The translations under genes and the position numbers were made by a program. Of a stretch of 64,000 bases of DNA, positions 1 through 11,076 are shown in pieces (position 1 is the stretch's first letter; each line of letters begins with the position of its first letter). This stretch comes from Neospora caninum Liverpool (taxonomy: Eukaryota > Apicomplexa > Conoidasida > Eucoccidiorida > Sarcocystidae), in assembly GCF_000208865.1 (NCBI RefSeq), contig NC_018393.1:3738714-3802713 (forward strand), read 5' to 3'. Below the pieces are notes generated by a model, which did not search any database, had not been told where the DNA came from, and saw only the letters and a list, made by a program, of their open reading frames with translations.

Positions 1-2278
1 GTGCGGTTTCGCAGTTGGTGTCTTCTGCATGAAGTGTTTTCAACTAGGTCTCACGCGTTTTTGTGTGTTCCAAGAGTCCAAAGCTCACCTGCACGGCAAC
101 GATGTGGGAGGCTGTTCGCTGCTTCCTGTAACTTTCAGCCAAGTCTCGATCGACCAGCCAGCCGACGAATTCTGTGATAATTTGACCCTTGTGCAGGCCC
201 TCAGGGCGTTCGCAGAAGAGACCGAGTCCTATAAAGAGACCACGTGTGCATGACTCGATGCAAGGATTTGCGAAACTCTGCGTTTCCCGACATCTACGCA
301 GGGACGCAGACACCACGAAGTCGGACACACGGTTTTGAGCAGAGACACTGCATGTGGCTGTATGTACACTGTGCACATTGTGCGCATTGTCTGCATCTGT
401 GACGTTGGGACGCCCTAGACAGGAAAGGAACTTCCCCCTGCGTGTTTGCATGTATTTGACGAGTGAAGGCCGAGACGGCCGACACTTACCCGCCTTTCTG
501 CCGAGGGTGCTCTTTTGAGTGTAGACGCCATCGAATAAGAAGCACAAATCGTTTAGAAAGAGGCGATGCTTCTTCGTTTCCACGCGGATCTCGCCTGCCG
601 CAGTCCGGAGGTCGACGCGTTTCCAGTCGCTGCTCAGGTACTGTACAGACGCACCATGCACACACGTATCCGGCAAAGAAAAGCGCACGGGACGTGGGCG
701 GCAGAAACAGCTGGGCGCAGCCGGAGCGGAAACGCCCGAGTTTCCTGTGGACATGCCTGCCGTTACCGCCCGAGAAAACGCAACGGGGTATGCTGCCAAG
801 CGACAACCTCAAGGGTCGGACAGGCAACGCCGGTGCCCAACCACGCACGTGTTCAGCTGCAGCCAGGCGTCGCGGGTGAATTCGCAGTCGCGGGGCTGGT
901 GCGTGCTTACAAGAGCTCAGAACCGGCGCCTGCACCAGGCAGTGAGGAGGCCTCTCTTCTCCCCCGAGGTGAGGCGTACCTTGTTTTTCTTGATGGGAGG
1001 CCAGGAAGGCGCGCGGTTGATGTCAACCCAGCTGCGGACGAACTCTCTCTTGAATTTCGCTCGCATTTTCGCGTCGACTCTGCCTCCGGATTTGGGCGCC
1101 TCATCCCGACGGCTCTGTTCAGTGGTTCCCGGCTGTGAAGCTTGTGCGCTTGTCACCACGTTTTCGCTCTCGCCTTCGCCCTCTTCCCCTTTTCCCCTCT
1201 TCCCTGCAGGTTCCCCTTCGTTGAGTGAAGCAGTCGAGGCGGACCGAGCAAGTCCCGAGTCGCGGGCCGGGGGGCATCCCAAGGCTCTGTTCTCTGCTGA
1301 ATCCTTTGGAGACTCCCCGCACGTGGTAGTTGCCGCCGTCTCGCCTTCGTCCGCTCTCAGCTGCTCCGCGTCCACGCACATGGCTTCTCGGTCCTGCGAC
1401 GGCGTTTCCTCTGCTTCGGCACATGCACAGGCGGCCCCGGTTGCCGGCGCCCTGTTTGCGGAGGATTCTAAAAGACACGAGCGAGGAGCGAACTTGTCTG
1501 AGAAAGAGTTGTCGGCGGAAGAACCAGAGACGAGAACGGCAGCCCCAGAGGACGACGTGGCCTTGTCGCGAGGCGCCGGGTGTTCCTCGGACCCCCTGCG
1601 CTCAGAGGGGGGGTGGTCGGGGGGGGTAGATACACCTGAAGAAAGGCGAGAAGGAGCTTCGGACGCGGTTGTTTGAGAAAACGAACGACACGCAGAAGCG
1701 GAAGAGCCGTCTGTTTTCTCGCCGCTGTGCGTCGTTGCAAGTGAGTGGCAGGCAGGCTCTGTAGCTGTGAGGCTCGGGTTGGCCGGAAGGGCTGCTCTCG
1801 AGGATGAGGGCGGGGACTGGGGCGAAGCCTTCGGTTCCGGGGAAAGCTGGCCTGTTGCCGTGGATGCAGTTTCTCCTTCCGAGCAAGAAGAGATAGAAAA
1901 AGACCCTCTGTGTGGAGACTTGCGCTTGCCCTCGCCCGACGGTGGGCATTCCACCGATGCCTCAGCGGAGACGGAAGAGGAGAACTCAGAAACCACACGA
2001 GTGTTTTGCGAATCTGACGGGCACAAGCACCCCACGTTTTCGGGGATTTGCTCTCTAGGCTTGTTGCTGTCACGTTTCTCTGCGCCTTCCTTCGCCGCGC
2101 CTTCCTTCGCCGCGCCTTTGAGCACAACCTCCTGAGGACAGAGGGCGCCGCTCACCGGGGCATGCATCCACGGTTTGGAGTTCTCGTCCACACAGTTGGT
2201 AGCCATGTCTGCAATCAAGTTGGACTCGGCCAAAGACTTGCACAACGGTTGCTCAGCTATGCAGTTTCGAGCATGCAT
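1..2278 (-). CDS. SET-domain protein, probable lysine methyltransferase (3' end beyond window)
   Basis: Three exons are visible: 2278-980, 640-490 and 414-89. Donors are GTACGC, GTAAGT and GTGAGC, acceptors end TACAG and TCTAG, and phases 0, 1 and 0 match. About 592 residues are seen and the gene continues past position 1. The first ~400 residues are Ser/Glu/Pro-rich and disordered, including a short KEGAAKEGA repeat. A basic segment follows (FKREFVRSWVDINRAPSWPP). The last exon contains RGLFIGLGLFC and KGQIITEFVGW, the opening of a SET domain (GLGL plus the I-x-x-F/Y-x-G strand); the SAM-binding NHS and GEEL motifs would lie off the window. Known: SET domains transfer methyl groups from SAM to lysine, usually on histones. 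The substrate cannot be inferred. The start could be the ATG at 2278 or the in-frame ATG at 2206, which has a G at +4. Confidence 0.8.
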
Positions 2279-5200
2279 TCTCTCGGGTTTTCAGAGAGAA
2301 GCTGCACACCGTGTTCTCGTGTGTGCTACTGTGGCAGGGTGGAAATCAACTCCTCCCTGGATGGCCACTGTCCTGTCAACGGAGTTCGCTGTCCGTTCTC
2401 CCCGTTGTGCAAAGAAAAGATTCTACAGTCAACACAACAACTAAAACAGAGAGAAAAGCGCGTCTTTTCCCTCTGGTGTGTGGAGGCCGAATCCCTCTTT
2501 TGAGCGATTCACAAAAAAGGCGTGACAACCTGACCACCACACAAGGGGGGGGCGCAGACGAGATCCATGCGCCTGTCTTCCTTAGACGATCACGCGCTGG
2601 CGGCGCAGAGACGGCACAGTCTCTCCTACAAAAAGTGCCAGGGAGGAGCTGGCGAAAAAACGAGTTTCACTTTTGCCCGTCGTCGCCGAAAAGAAAATAA
2701 ACTGCGCAAAAAAGCGGATTCTACATGGTGGCGGAAGGCAGTTGATACACACACTTGCCCCAGGCTTGCCATCGAAAAGTGCCGTGCACGCGCCCTAAAA
2801 TCACCGCGTACTCCTCTTCCATGGGAGGAGGGGGGGGACGTGCTCGACAGCACGAGGCAGAGAGAAAAGATACCCTTTTTGTCGTGGGAATTGGCTGTTT
2901 TGGGGGCTCAACGCTGTGTGTGGCGCACGAGACCGTATCAGCGGAATCCTGCTGACCCTCCGTCGTTCCTCTCCACCTGTCTCACGTCAAGCACTAGCCG
3001 TTGCTGCATACTCGGGAACACGACGTACCTGTGCTTACACGTAACTAGGTACGTCTACTTGGCGAATACTATCTTGGCGGTATGTAGATAGCGATGAGCA
3101 TTCTACCATGTGTTTGGCACTTTGAGGTCACATACTCCTCGGATGTGAACGGTGCAACGGATCAACTTGTACGCGAGACAGGATTCCTGTTGCCTTGTTT
3201 AAAGAATTTTCCGCAAAAGGCCAAAGAACACACGGAGAGCACGGTGCTGGCAGGTACTGAATGGGGACAAGAGGGAGGACGTTAAAGCGCACAATCCCGT
3301 GCGGACAGGCCCCGCCGATCTATTCTTCTCTGGCGGTTAATCTGTAGGTGAAAAAGCAGAGGCGCCTGCCGATCTGGTCAGGCGCTGGTTTCCGCAACCG
3401 TCCGCGCTGTAACGTCAAACTTGAACGGCAGAAGAATGGCAGCGGCCATTCGCGGCACACTTTGGGATTGGCGGGCCTCGCGGAACATTTTAAAAGAAGT
3501 TTTTAAAACGCCTCCAACGCCTCGGTATCGTTGTGTACAGACTTGGCACCCAGCATCTCCTGCGGTCGCTGGACGGGACTAGATTTTACGCATTGGACGA
3601 GTCAGCGCCCGTTGCTAGACGAGCAATAAACGGCCACGGTACGGAGCAAGTGAGGCCTCGTCTTTAGCTCCAGCTGTGCTTGTGACGAAAATTATCTTTG
3701 GAGCGCTTTGCCGAAGACTCCGAAACTCACGAGTTCCCGGGCTTCACCCGCGTCGTAAAAAGGACGCTTTCCATGCCCACATAGTTAACAGATTGCAGTA
3801 GCTGCTGTATCCGGTGTTTTACATTCCTCCTAAAAAGAACTCCGGGGACTGCACGTCTGATTCAGAAGCCTGAGGGCAGCGAAGGGCAAACCTCCGCCGC
3901 TGTCTCAAGAACAGAGGCCGTTTCGTTACCCAACGTCGGGGGGCGAAATTCTTAGCCCTTTCGTAAGTTCGTGAGTGGCAGCGGAACCTGTTCGTAGACG
4001 GTGTGTACAAAGTGTGTACGGCGCACCACCACCGCTGCCGTTCATTTCGCAGGAGATATTTCATATGTGGCTGTCTGCCACTGTAGCACCAGTTCCTATA
4101 TCCCACTTAACTCATTCGTGGCGTACAACACCTCCCATCTTCAACAACCGTGGACGCTCGAGTGCTCTTATCCCGTCACTGCATGTCAGGTCATACACTA
4201 CCAACTCGTCCACGGGCTGTGCACTTACTCAAACATCGCAATCCGTTGATGCAGATCCTAGCCATCCTTCTTCCCGTGGTACGGCCTGCGGATAACACCG
4301 CTCTGAATGCTCATTCTCCTCGCGAAAGATCACCCACGAAGTGACAGCCCGTTGCAGCGAAATCACAGCTTTTTCACCTCTATCTATCCCTATCTATCCA
4401 GTTTTGTCCTCGAGAAAGTGTATCAAACACCTTTTGTAAAAAAACCATAACGCACGCTCGAAAAAAGACATTTTTTTCTGTGCAGGGAACGGAGCCATCA
4501 ATATCTTTCCCAGCCCCTCTCCAAAACAGCTGTGCATCCCAGTACAGCACTGATGCGGGCCCAGCGAAGACCGTTTCACATCGATGCATCCTGAGTTTGC
4601 GAAGGCATTTAAGGGCGTGGGACAAATTGATGATAAAGGCCGTCCTGGGGGCAACAAAGTCTACTTCAGCCCTTTTGAAGGGGACAGACCTTTTCCACGT
4701 TCAAGCCTGCCAAGATTCCCCAGTAGTCACCGTCCACGCGAAGTCCTTCCGCCTCCTCAGACAGGAGAGGTTCCCTCTCTCTGTTGCTTGCTTCATTCAG
4801 CGGAAAGAACTCACGGCACAACACTCCACAGGGTTACTGTCAGCTCGACAACGTCGTTGATCTACCTCGGAGTAGTCCGAACAGGAGGTGACGGCCTTGC
4901 CGCAAAAGACAGTGCACGAAGTATCTGGAAACGAAGCAGGCAAATCTGAACTCATACCATCGATTTTTATCTGCCACACGTGGCCGACCACGCGTAACCA
5001 ACCACTGCTTGACGATGCGATGCCTGCCTGCAGCTGTTATCTTTTACCGTGGGTATTTCCCTTCTCTCTTCCCCCGACGAAGCTGATGCGTTCTACGGGG
5101 TGTCAGACCATACACGGGCAGAGCAGCGTAGGCAGCTGTTTTGCAGTAGACTCGTGAGTGCAATCGCGTTCGCCACGCTCGCCTTCAGCTTTGCGTGTGT

Positions 5201-6835
5201 CAGGCTCCGACCCGTCGTGTGTACGCGACAGACAAGATTGCCGCATCCGGATTGGGGGCTCTGCTCCGTTAGCGGGGTTTAGACACCGCCAAAAGTGTCA
5301 AATCCTCTGTCCTGATCCAGTTGTGTATGAAACTCTGGGTCCTCGGGGAGGTATACCTAGTGACGCCAGACCACTTTTTCCAACCTATTGTGAGCGTGAG
5401 GTCTTCTGTCGGCGCGGCCGAGCACGTCGCATAACAGGCCTCTACTCTGTGAGGATGTTGCTTGTTTCGTGATGCCCGGGTCCTGTTCTGGAGACGCATG
5501 CAACAAAATCCACAGCCCTGAGGCTCTGTACCACACCCGGTTGCCATCTCCGGACTCTCGGCGCGGTTAGTCGAGGTTGGACCGCAGGGCGCTCGACTTG
5601 TGGTTGGAGCTTTTCGAGGACGCGCGTCTTCAGCCGTTCGCCAAAAAGTTTCTCCCGTCGTACACACATTGGGTATGTGGTTCCACTACAATGTGAGCTA
5701 GCCAGTCCTGCGCAGCTGGGTCGGTGATAGAAACGACAAGAAAGATGCTTCCGCCCTACATTGGCCCGTCTTGTGGCGCGTTTCTCCGCGGTAACGCGAC
5801 CCATTCAGGTTTATCCGCCTTTCTTTGATTTTTTTTTGGCCGCACATGCACATCAGCTCACGTCCTGGCTGCGGTGCCTGTGACTGGCGCTGTACGTACT
5901 GAGACGGGTGCGGCATGCATGCCCCGGGATCGTGTTTCTGGTCCAGCATGTAGGGCCGCTGATCAGCGTAGGTTTTCCAGGGAAAAAGCACGATTCACGC
6001 GCTACGCCACATCCCTGTGGAATGACGTGCATGTTTTGCAAACACGCGTCCGCCCAGCCTCTCTGGCGGTCTTTTTTTGCCGATGTAAGACTCAAGGCAC
6101 AGAGGCCATTCCCCGGTGCGGTGTTGTCGCTGGTTCGCTTTGTCTCTTTCTTCTTTCCTTTTCGCCGATTCACAAACGCGCTCTTGGCCTGTGTGGACGA
6201 CGGATGACACGCAATTTTCTCCACCCTTCCCTTGAACACAGTTGGCGTCCCTGCTGATACTCAAGCTTCTTTGCGTCTGACTGGATATGTGTAGAGAACG
6301 ACTGGGCGGAGGATTTCCAAAGTTCCTCCGCTAATGATCCACCCTCCGTGCAAAGGGTTCCTGACCGTCGGCGATTTTCCTGCAGATGCCGACTCTGCCG
6401 AGCAAGCACACCTGTTTAGCCCCGTTTTCTCGCGTCGAACTCGCTCGTCCCGGAAACCCACGGAGAGGCCTGCATCTGCTGCGTACCGAACAAAGACGGC
6501 GCCCCTGTTTATCTTCTGCCGTCAGCGCGCTGCTTGCTCTTTTTGCGCCTCTGCGGGCAAAGGCATTGACGTAAACCGAGTTGTGTTCTTGTCGGACTAA
6601 TGAGTCGCGGATTCGAGTGCCCAGAGTCCTTGTATCCGCCTCGCGAGAGGTCAGTGGACGCGCTCCCCGACCGGGCCTCTTTCATGTTGGGATGACTTGC
6701 GCAGAGTAACGCCGGGTGCGTCTGCAATTCTTTTTGTTGTATCTGAGAGGTTCCCGGCACATGTAGAGTTGGAGACGAACGCCAGGTTCGCAAGAGAACC
6801 ACGCCGGGTTTACAGCAACGATCAGGTCGGGCACC
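2279..6835. other. intergenic region, no gene recognised
   Basis: This 4.5 kb lies between the SET gene (leftward) and the possible GPI-protein gene (rightward). Open frames are short, overlap on both strands and lack conserved motifs. It probably holds 5' leaders and promoters of both neighbours. No RNA gene or mobile element was recognised. Confidence 0.5.
2607..2613 (+). promoter_or_regulatory. possible WGAGACG promoter motif
   Basis: The sequence AGAGACG lies about 330 bases upstream of the SET-gene start. WGAGACG is a described Toxoplasma promoter element, but a 7-mer is common by chance. Confidence 0.25.
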
Positions 6836-7972
6836 ATGGCGTTGGAGTGTGTCTCGGGAATGCGGGAAGCACGACGGGAACGGTTACGCGACGCGCGGCG
6901 CCCCAGTCGGGGCCAGGCAGAACGCGTAAATGTGCAGAGTCACTTTCCTTATCGTAGAACGAGGGCGTGCGCCCGAGTGGGAGGAAGAGGCGTCCCGTGC
7001 CCTAATGGGGCGGCAGCCTGTGCGTCAGTCCCGGCACCGAATCCGGTCTTGTCTGAACGAACGACCGGGTTCCCTCAGTTTGCAGCCGCAAGAGACACGC
7101 GGACGGAGCCGAAATGTGTTGCTCTCTCGAGTTTCGCCGGAGCTTTCCGGTTCGTGGAGCCCGACGCTCCACGTGGTGTCTCCCGCCCCGGTGGACCCTG
7201 CGCGAAGGCGAACTGCGTCACGGCGCGGGCGGTCAGCGATCGCGCGACCTCGACTCTCCCCGGTTCTGCCGCGTCTCCTCGCTTCGAGTGTGCGCGCCGC
7301 GGGCGCCGTCTCTTCCTGCCTGCTGTTTTTGCGCTTATCGTCTTGGCGATGACGGCCCGCCAGTCCTCGATGTCGGACTCGTCCTCGTTCTCCGCCGTCT
7401 TCCCCGCGCCCGCCAACCTGGCCTCGTCGCTTTCCCGGCCACTCGCGACGCTCGGCGCGACTGCCTACACGCTGAGCAGTGACTCGTTCAACGACGTTTT
7501 TATCGATCTTTCGGACGGACTCACGAGGCCGCGAGAAACGCTCACAGTGCGCCTGCGGAAAGGCAGAACCCTGAACATCACCGCTTTCGATCGGTCGCGG
7601 TTCGAAATCTCGCCGGCGAATTTCAAACAGGAGGCGTACCAAGTCCGGGCCAATTTGCCGATGGTGTGCGTGACGTCCGAGCTCATTCGACTTGCGGGGT
7701 ACTTCATCTTTGCGGCTCCGCTCACAGATTTCTGGACGATGCACACGCCTCGAGGCGCCAAATTTCCGACCTACACCTTCTCCTGGCCCACCGGCGGGCA
7801 ACACGTCACGCTAAGTGGCGGTATCTGCGTACAGCTGCATGACCACAAAAACCCAAACAACAGCATTTTCATCATCATTCGGCCCTCTGCCGCACGTGCG
7901 TTCGCGCAACCGACGTTTGCACTGATCGCGGGTGCGGCGCTGATCGGTGTGATCAGGAGCCTGTGGTGATCG
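6836..7972 (+). CDS. unrecognised protein with internal hydrophobic segment and GPI-like C-terminal tail
   Basis: One uninterrupted frame of 377 codons starts at an ATG in good context (GCACCATGG). Residues 1-155 are Arg/Ala/Pro-rich. A hydrophobic segment at about 159-172 (LFLPAVFALIVLAM) could be a late signal peptide or anchor. The following ~185 residues look folded, with only two cysteines (MVCVTSE and GGICVQL). The protein ends with a hydrophobic stretch (PTFALIAGAALIGVI) of the kind replaced by a GPI anchor in coccidian surface proteins. It lacks the six-cysteine SRS pattern, so I do not call it SRS. No domain is recognised. Translation might begin nearer the hydrophobic segment, or a 5' intron may exist; the frame being real is moderately likely. 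Confidence 0.5.
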
Positions 7973-10252
7973 ACGCAGGGCACCGCCCAGCGAGGTCTGT
8001 GTGTGTGGCTGGCGTCTTGCGTCGGACCTCGACGTGCAGAAAACGGCGTTTCCGCCTCGGGATGATGAGAATCTCGGGCCCGAAACGACTCCAAAGACTC
8101 ATGCAGGCGGCCGCGTTTCTCTGGCGTTCGTGCTTTCCCTGGGCGCGCGCACGTTTTCTGTCGCGGAGCAGAGCTTGGAGGCGACAGAAAAAAACTGAAT
8201 CTCCCGTCTCGGGCGTTCGGAGACGGAGAGCCTTTTTGCCAGCCCACGAGACCCTGCGGTGTGTGTGGACAGCGTTTTTGGTTTTGAATCCCCCGCCGGT
8301 ATCGACGCTGACGCGACTGTCGGTCTTGCCGAGGCGGTGCGGCTTCTTTCCCCCGAGTGAACTGGGCCAGTGCGGTCGTGTGAAGGATCAAGGACAGCTG
8401 GACGTTCACGTTTTTCCGCGTGGATTCATTCCGTGAATCCTCTCGACGGTCCAGTCTGCACTGTTGCCTTTTCCCCCGTGGTTTCGCTCAGAGTCTAGGA
8501 GGTGGATGCGAACAGCCGTGTAGGCTTGTGCCGCCCTTCTCGTGGGCTTGTCGGCTGACCTTTTTCTGGGGCGGACCCGAGAGTCTTCCAGAAAATGAAG
8601 TGTTTAAAAACGCGATTTTCGTTTGTAGTACGCTGCATACTGTCGAAGCGAATATGTTCTGTGGCAGCTCTTTGCGGTCGAGCCCCTGGGAAGCAGCCAT
8701 GCTGGCTCCGGACCGCTTTGTCAATGAACCTGTGCTGTACATGCGTATATATCCGTTTCGTGTGGGAAACAAGTTCTCAAGTTTTTATTGAGTTTTTTGC
8801 GCGCCGTCTGGGCGACGGGAACGCGGACCAGAACGAGCTTTCTGAGCTGCGGAGAAACGCTGGTGTCGCACCAACATACGTGAAGGCCGGTGACGGACGC
8901 GAAAACTCTGGCTAGTTCCAACACGCGCGCTTTACCGGCGCACACACACACTGAGACGCTGTCGCCAAGCGTCCCCGAAAGGTCCCCACTGCCGCGAGGA
9001 TAAGTGTATACAGTCACCCCAGCCTCTCTGCCCAGAGCTCGTTTTCGCAGCAGGAGGCTGTTCTCTCGCAATTTAGGGTGCTGTACAGTTACCCACTCTG
9101 TGACCGGAGGCGTCTGTGAGGCCCCGCCGTAGAATGTGTCTCGGAAAGGATTTAACCAGGTACACAGCGAAATTCGCTCGACACCAAAACCAAGTTCCGA
9201 TCTCCCCGTGCTTGTCTCCACATCGGACACGCCTCGCCTCGCGACGGAGTTTTCACGTGCGAAGGCTACCAGATTGAAGCCAGAAATCACAACCAGTGGG
9301 CGGGAGCATGCGTTGCACTCTCGACCGACTGGAGCGCTTCCCTCTTTTGAGACACCGGCCGCGTCACTTGCCTAGCGGAGCTAGACAGTCTCTTTCGAGT
9401 CCTCCGCCCCCCCTCTGCCTTGGCCCCCGGGAAGCGTCGCAAAAAACCAGCGCCAACAAGACACACATATGGAAGTCTGCTCGAAACCCTACCTGAACCT
9501 AACTGCTTTTCTAGCCTTTTCGCCCGTTCCCCACGGCGACCCGCGCAAACGCGAGGCCCAAAGACGCGACAGTGCAGCCTTCGCCTCAAAACCCGTCTTC
9601 GCGTCTTGCGGGGGACCGAGATCCCAGCACTGTGTCGCAGCTGGGTTCCCAGTCAGCTGTGCGTTTCGCTTTGCGGAAAACAGACAGAAACTGCGCGCTA
9701 CTACGGCTGGCACGGTCCACGGCGACACTCCAGAGGGGGTTTACGAGCCCTGCTTCCGACGCAGACTCTGCATGCACACCTCCAACCTGTCCCCAGTCCG
9801 TGTCGCTCTCGCGCGTGGCGACGAACGCGGCTCCAGGCGGCGAGACACACGCGCATAGCGCTCTTCCCGCCTCTCGGAGGCGGAGCAACTCGACAGGAAG
9901 AGAATCTGCGTCTCCGACAGCGACTGCTCAGGCAGAGCACACAGCTCCGCCAGTTCCTTGGATGCAGTCAGAAAAGCAAATCGTCGTCGTCATCGTTGAG
10001 AAGCGACTGGGGCGCGTTGCCGTTCGCAGCTCCTCCGGAAGCGCCTGCATGCAGAATGGAACGCCAAGTCGTTTTGCCCGGAGGTGCCCCGCTGGAATGC
10101 GCAAGACAGCGAAAAACGGCGTGCGAGTCCACGGCGACAAAAGCTGGCTGCATTCTCTCCGGGCCCCTTTATTCCTGCCCGTCTCTCACAGCGATTTTTC
10201 GTGCCCTGTGGTCCTGGTCCCCCGCCCCCCCCCCCCCAACACATTTTACATA

Positions 10253-10561
10253 AACATACATCTAGACGTATACAGACGAGCATATATGGAGAGGTGTTTA
10301 TTCATATACGTATATATATATATATATACATGCATATACATACACGTATATACGCATTTCTACTCAGACACACACAAGCCTATACATATATGTAGATAGA
10401 TAGACATGCATGCATATACATACACGTATATCACATACTTACCTAGACGTACACACGTCTATACGTAATTCTATATATGTAGACATGGATTAAGGCGTAT
10501 ATGTGTGTATACGCACACTCTCAGAGGACTGTACATGTATACAGACAGGTGAAAGCATGTA
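10253..10561. repeat. TA/TATACA-rich simple-sequence tract
   Basis: Dense runs of TATATA, CATATACA and GTATAC, with a pure (TA)n core at about 10310-10329, lead directly into the N run. The repeat is probably why assembly stopped here. Confidence 0.9.
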
Positions 10562-10661
10562 NNNNNNNNNNNNNNNNNNNNNNNNNNNNNNNNNNNNNNN
10601 NNNNNNNNNNNNNNNNNNNNNNNNNNNNNNNNNNNNNNNNNNNNNNNNNNNNNNNNNNNNN
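10562..10661. other. assembly gap (100 N)
   Basis: Exactly 100 N, the conventional placeholder for a gap of unknown size, so true distances across this point are unknown. Confidence 0.98.
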
Positions 10662-11076
10662 AGGGAAAGCACGACCCCCAGCGCCCCGCGGTGGAGTCCA
10701 CTCGCATCGTTTTACATCTCTCTACACCGTCTGCAGTCGCGTGCACACAGGCGTCTGGTGGAGATGTGCACGTCTTCACTGTACGTGTGTGCAAAAGTCT
10801 AGCTGGCCCTTCTCTATCAGCACCCTTCAGGGGAAAGTCGGTAGCGACTGAAATGCGCGGTTCAGAAGTCCTTCGCAGACCTCACAACATCTGCTGAAGC
10901 AGCTACGTTTCCCTTGAAGAAGTCCCGTTTTGAGACGCCGTGGCGTGATTTGAGACTCCCTCGTCCCAAGTCGCTGCAAACACCCTCGCCTCGCTTCTAC
11001 CGAGAAAAAGATCCAGGAAAAAAATGCGTCAAAAAACGGAGAGGCGCCCAACCCCGACGCCAACAAACCCAGCATT

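Larger units (their letters stand above)
7973..11076. other. intergenic region with AT microsatellite and assembly gap
   Basis: No supported gene. Several overlapping open frames of 200-280 codons lie between 9.4 and 10.4 kb on the plus strand, but they are Arg/Ser/Pro-rich, without recognisable domains, and run into simple repeat. The right part is probably the 3' untranslated region of V-ATPase D. Confidence 0.45.

Noticed and set aside
3300..3800. Possible organellar DNA insert in an A+T-shifted spacer
   Set aside because: Such inserts are common in these genomes, but I saw no recognisable cytochrome b, cox or rRNA fragment here by eye.
9420..10399. Overlapping plus-strand frames of ~275 codons
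   Set aside because: Arg/Ser/Pro-rich, no homology I recognise, no splice or start support, and they run into microsatellite sequence ending at the assembly gap.
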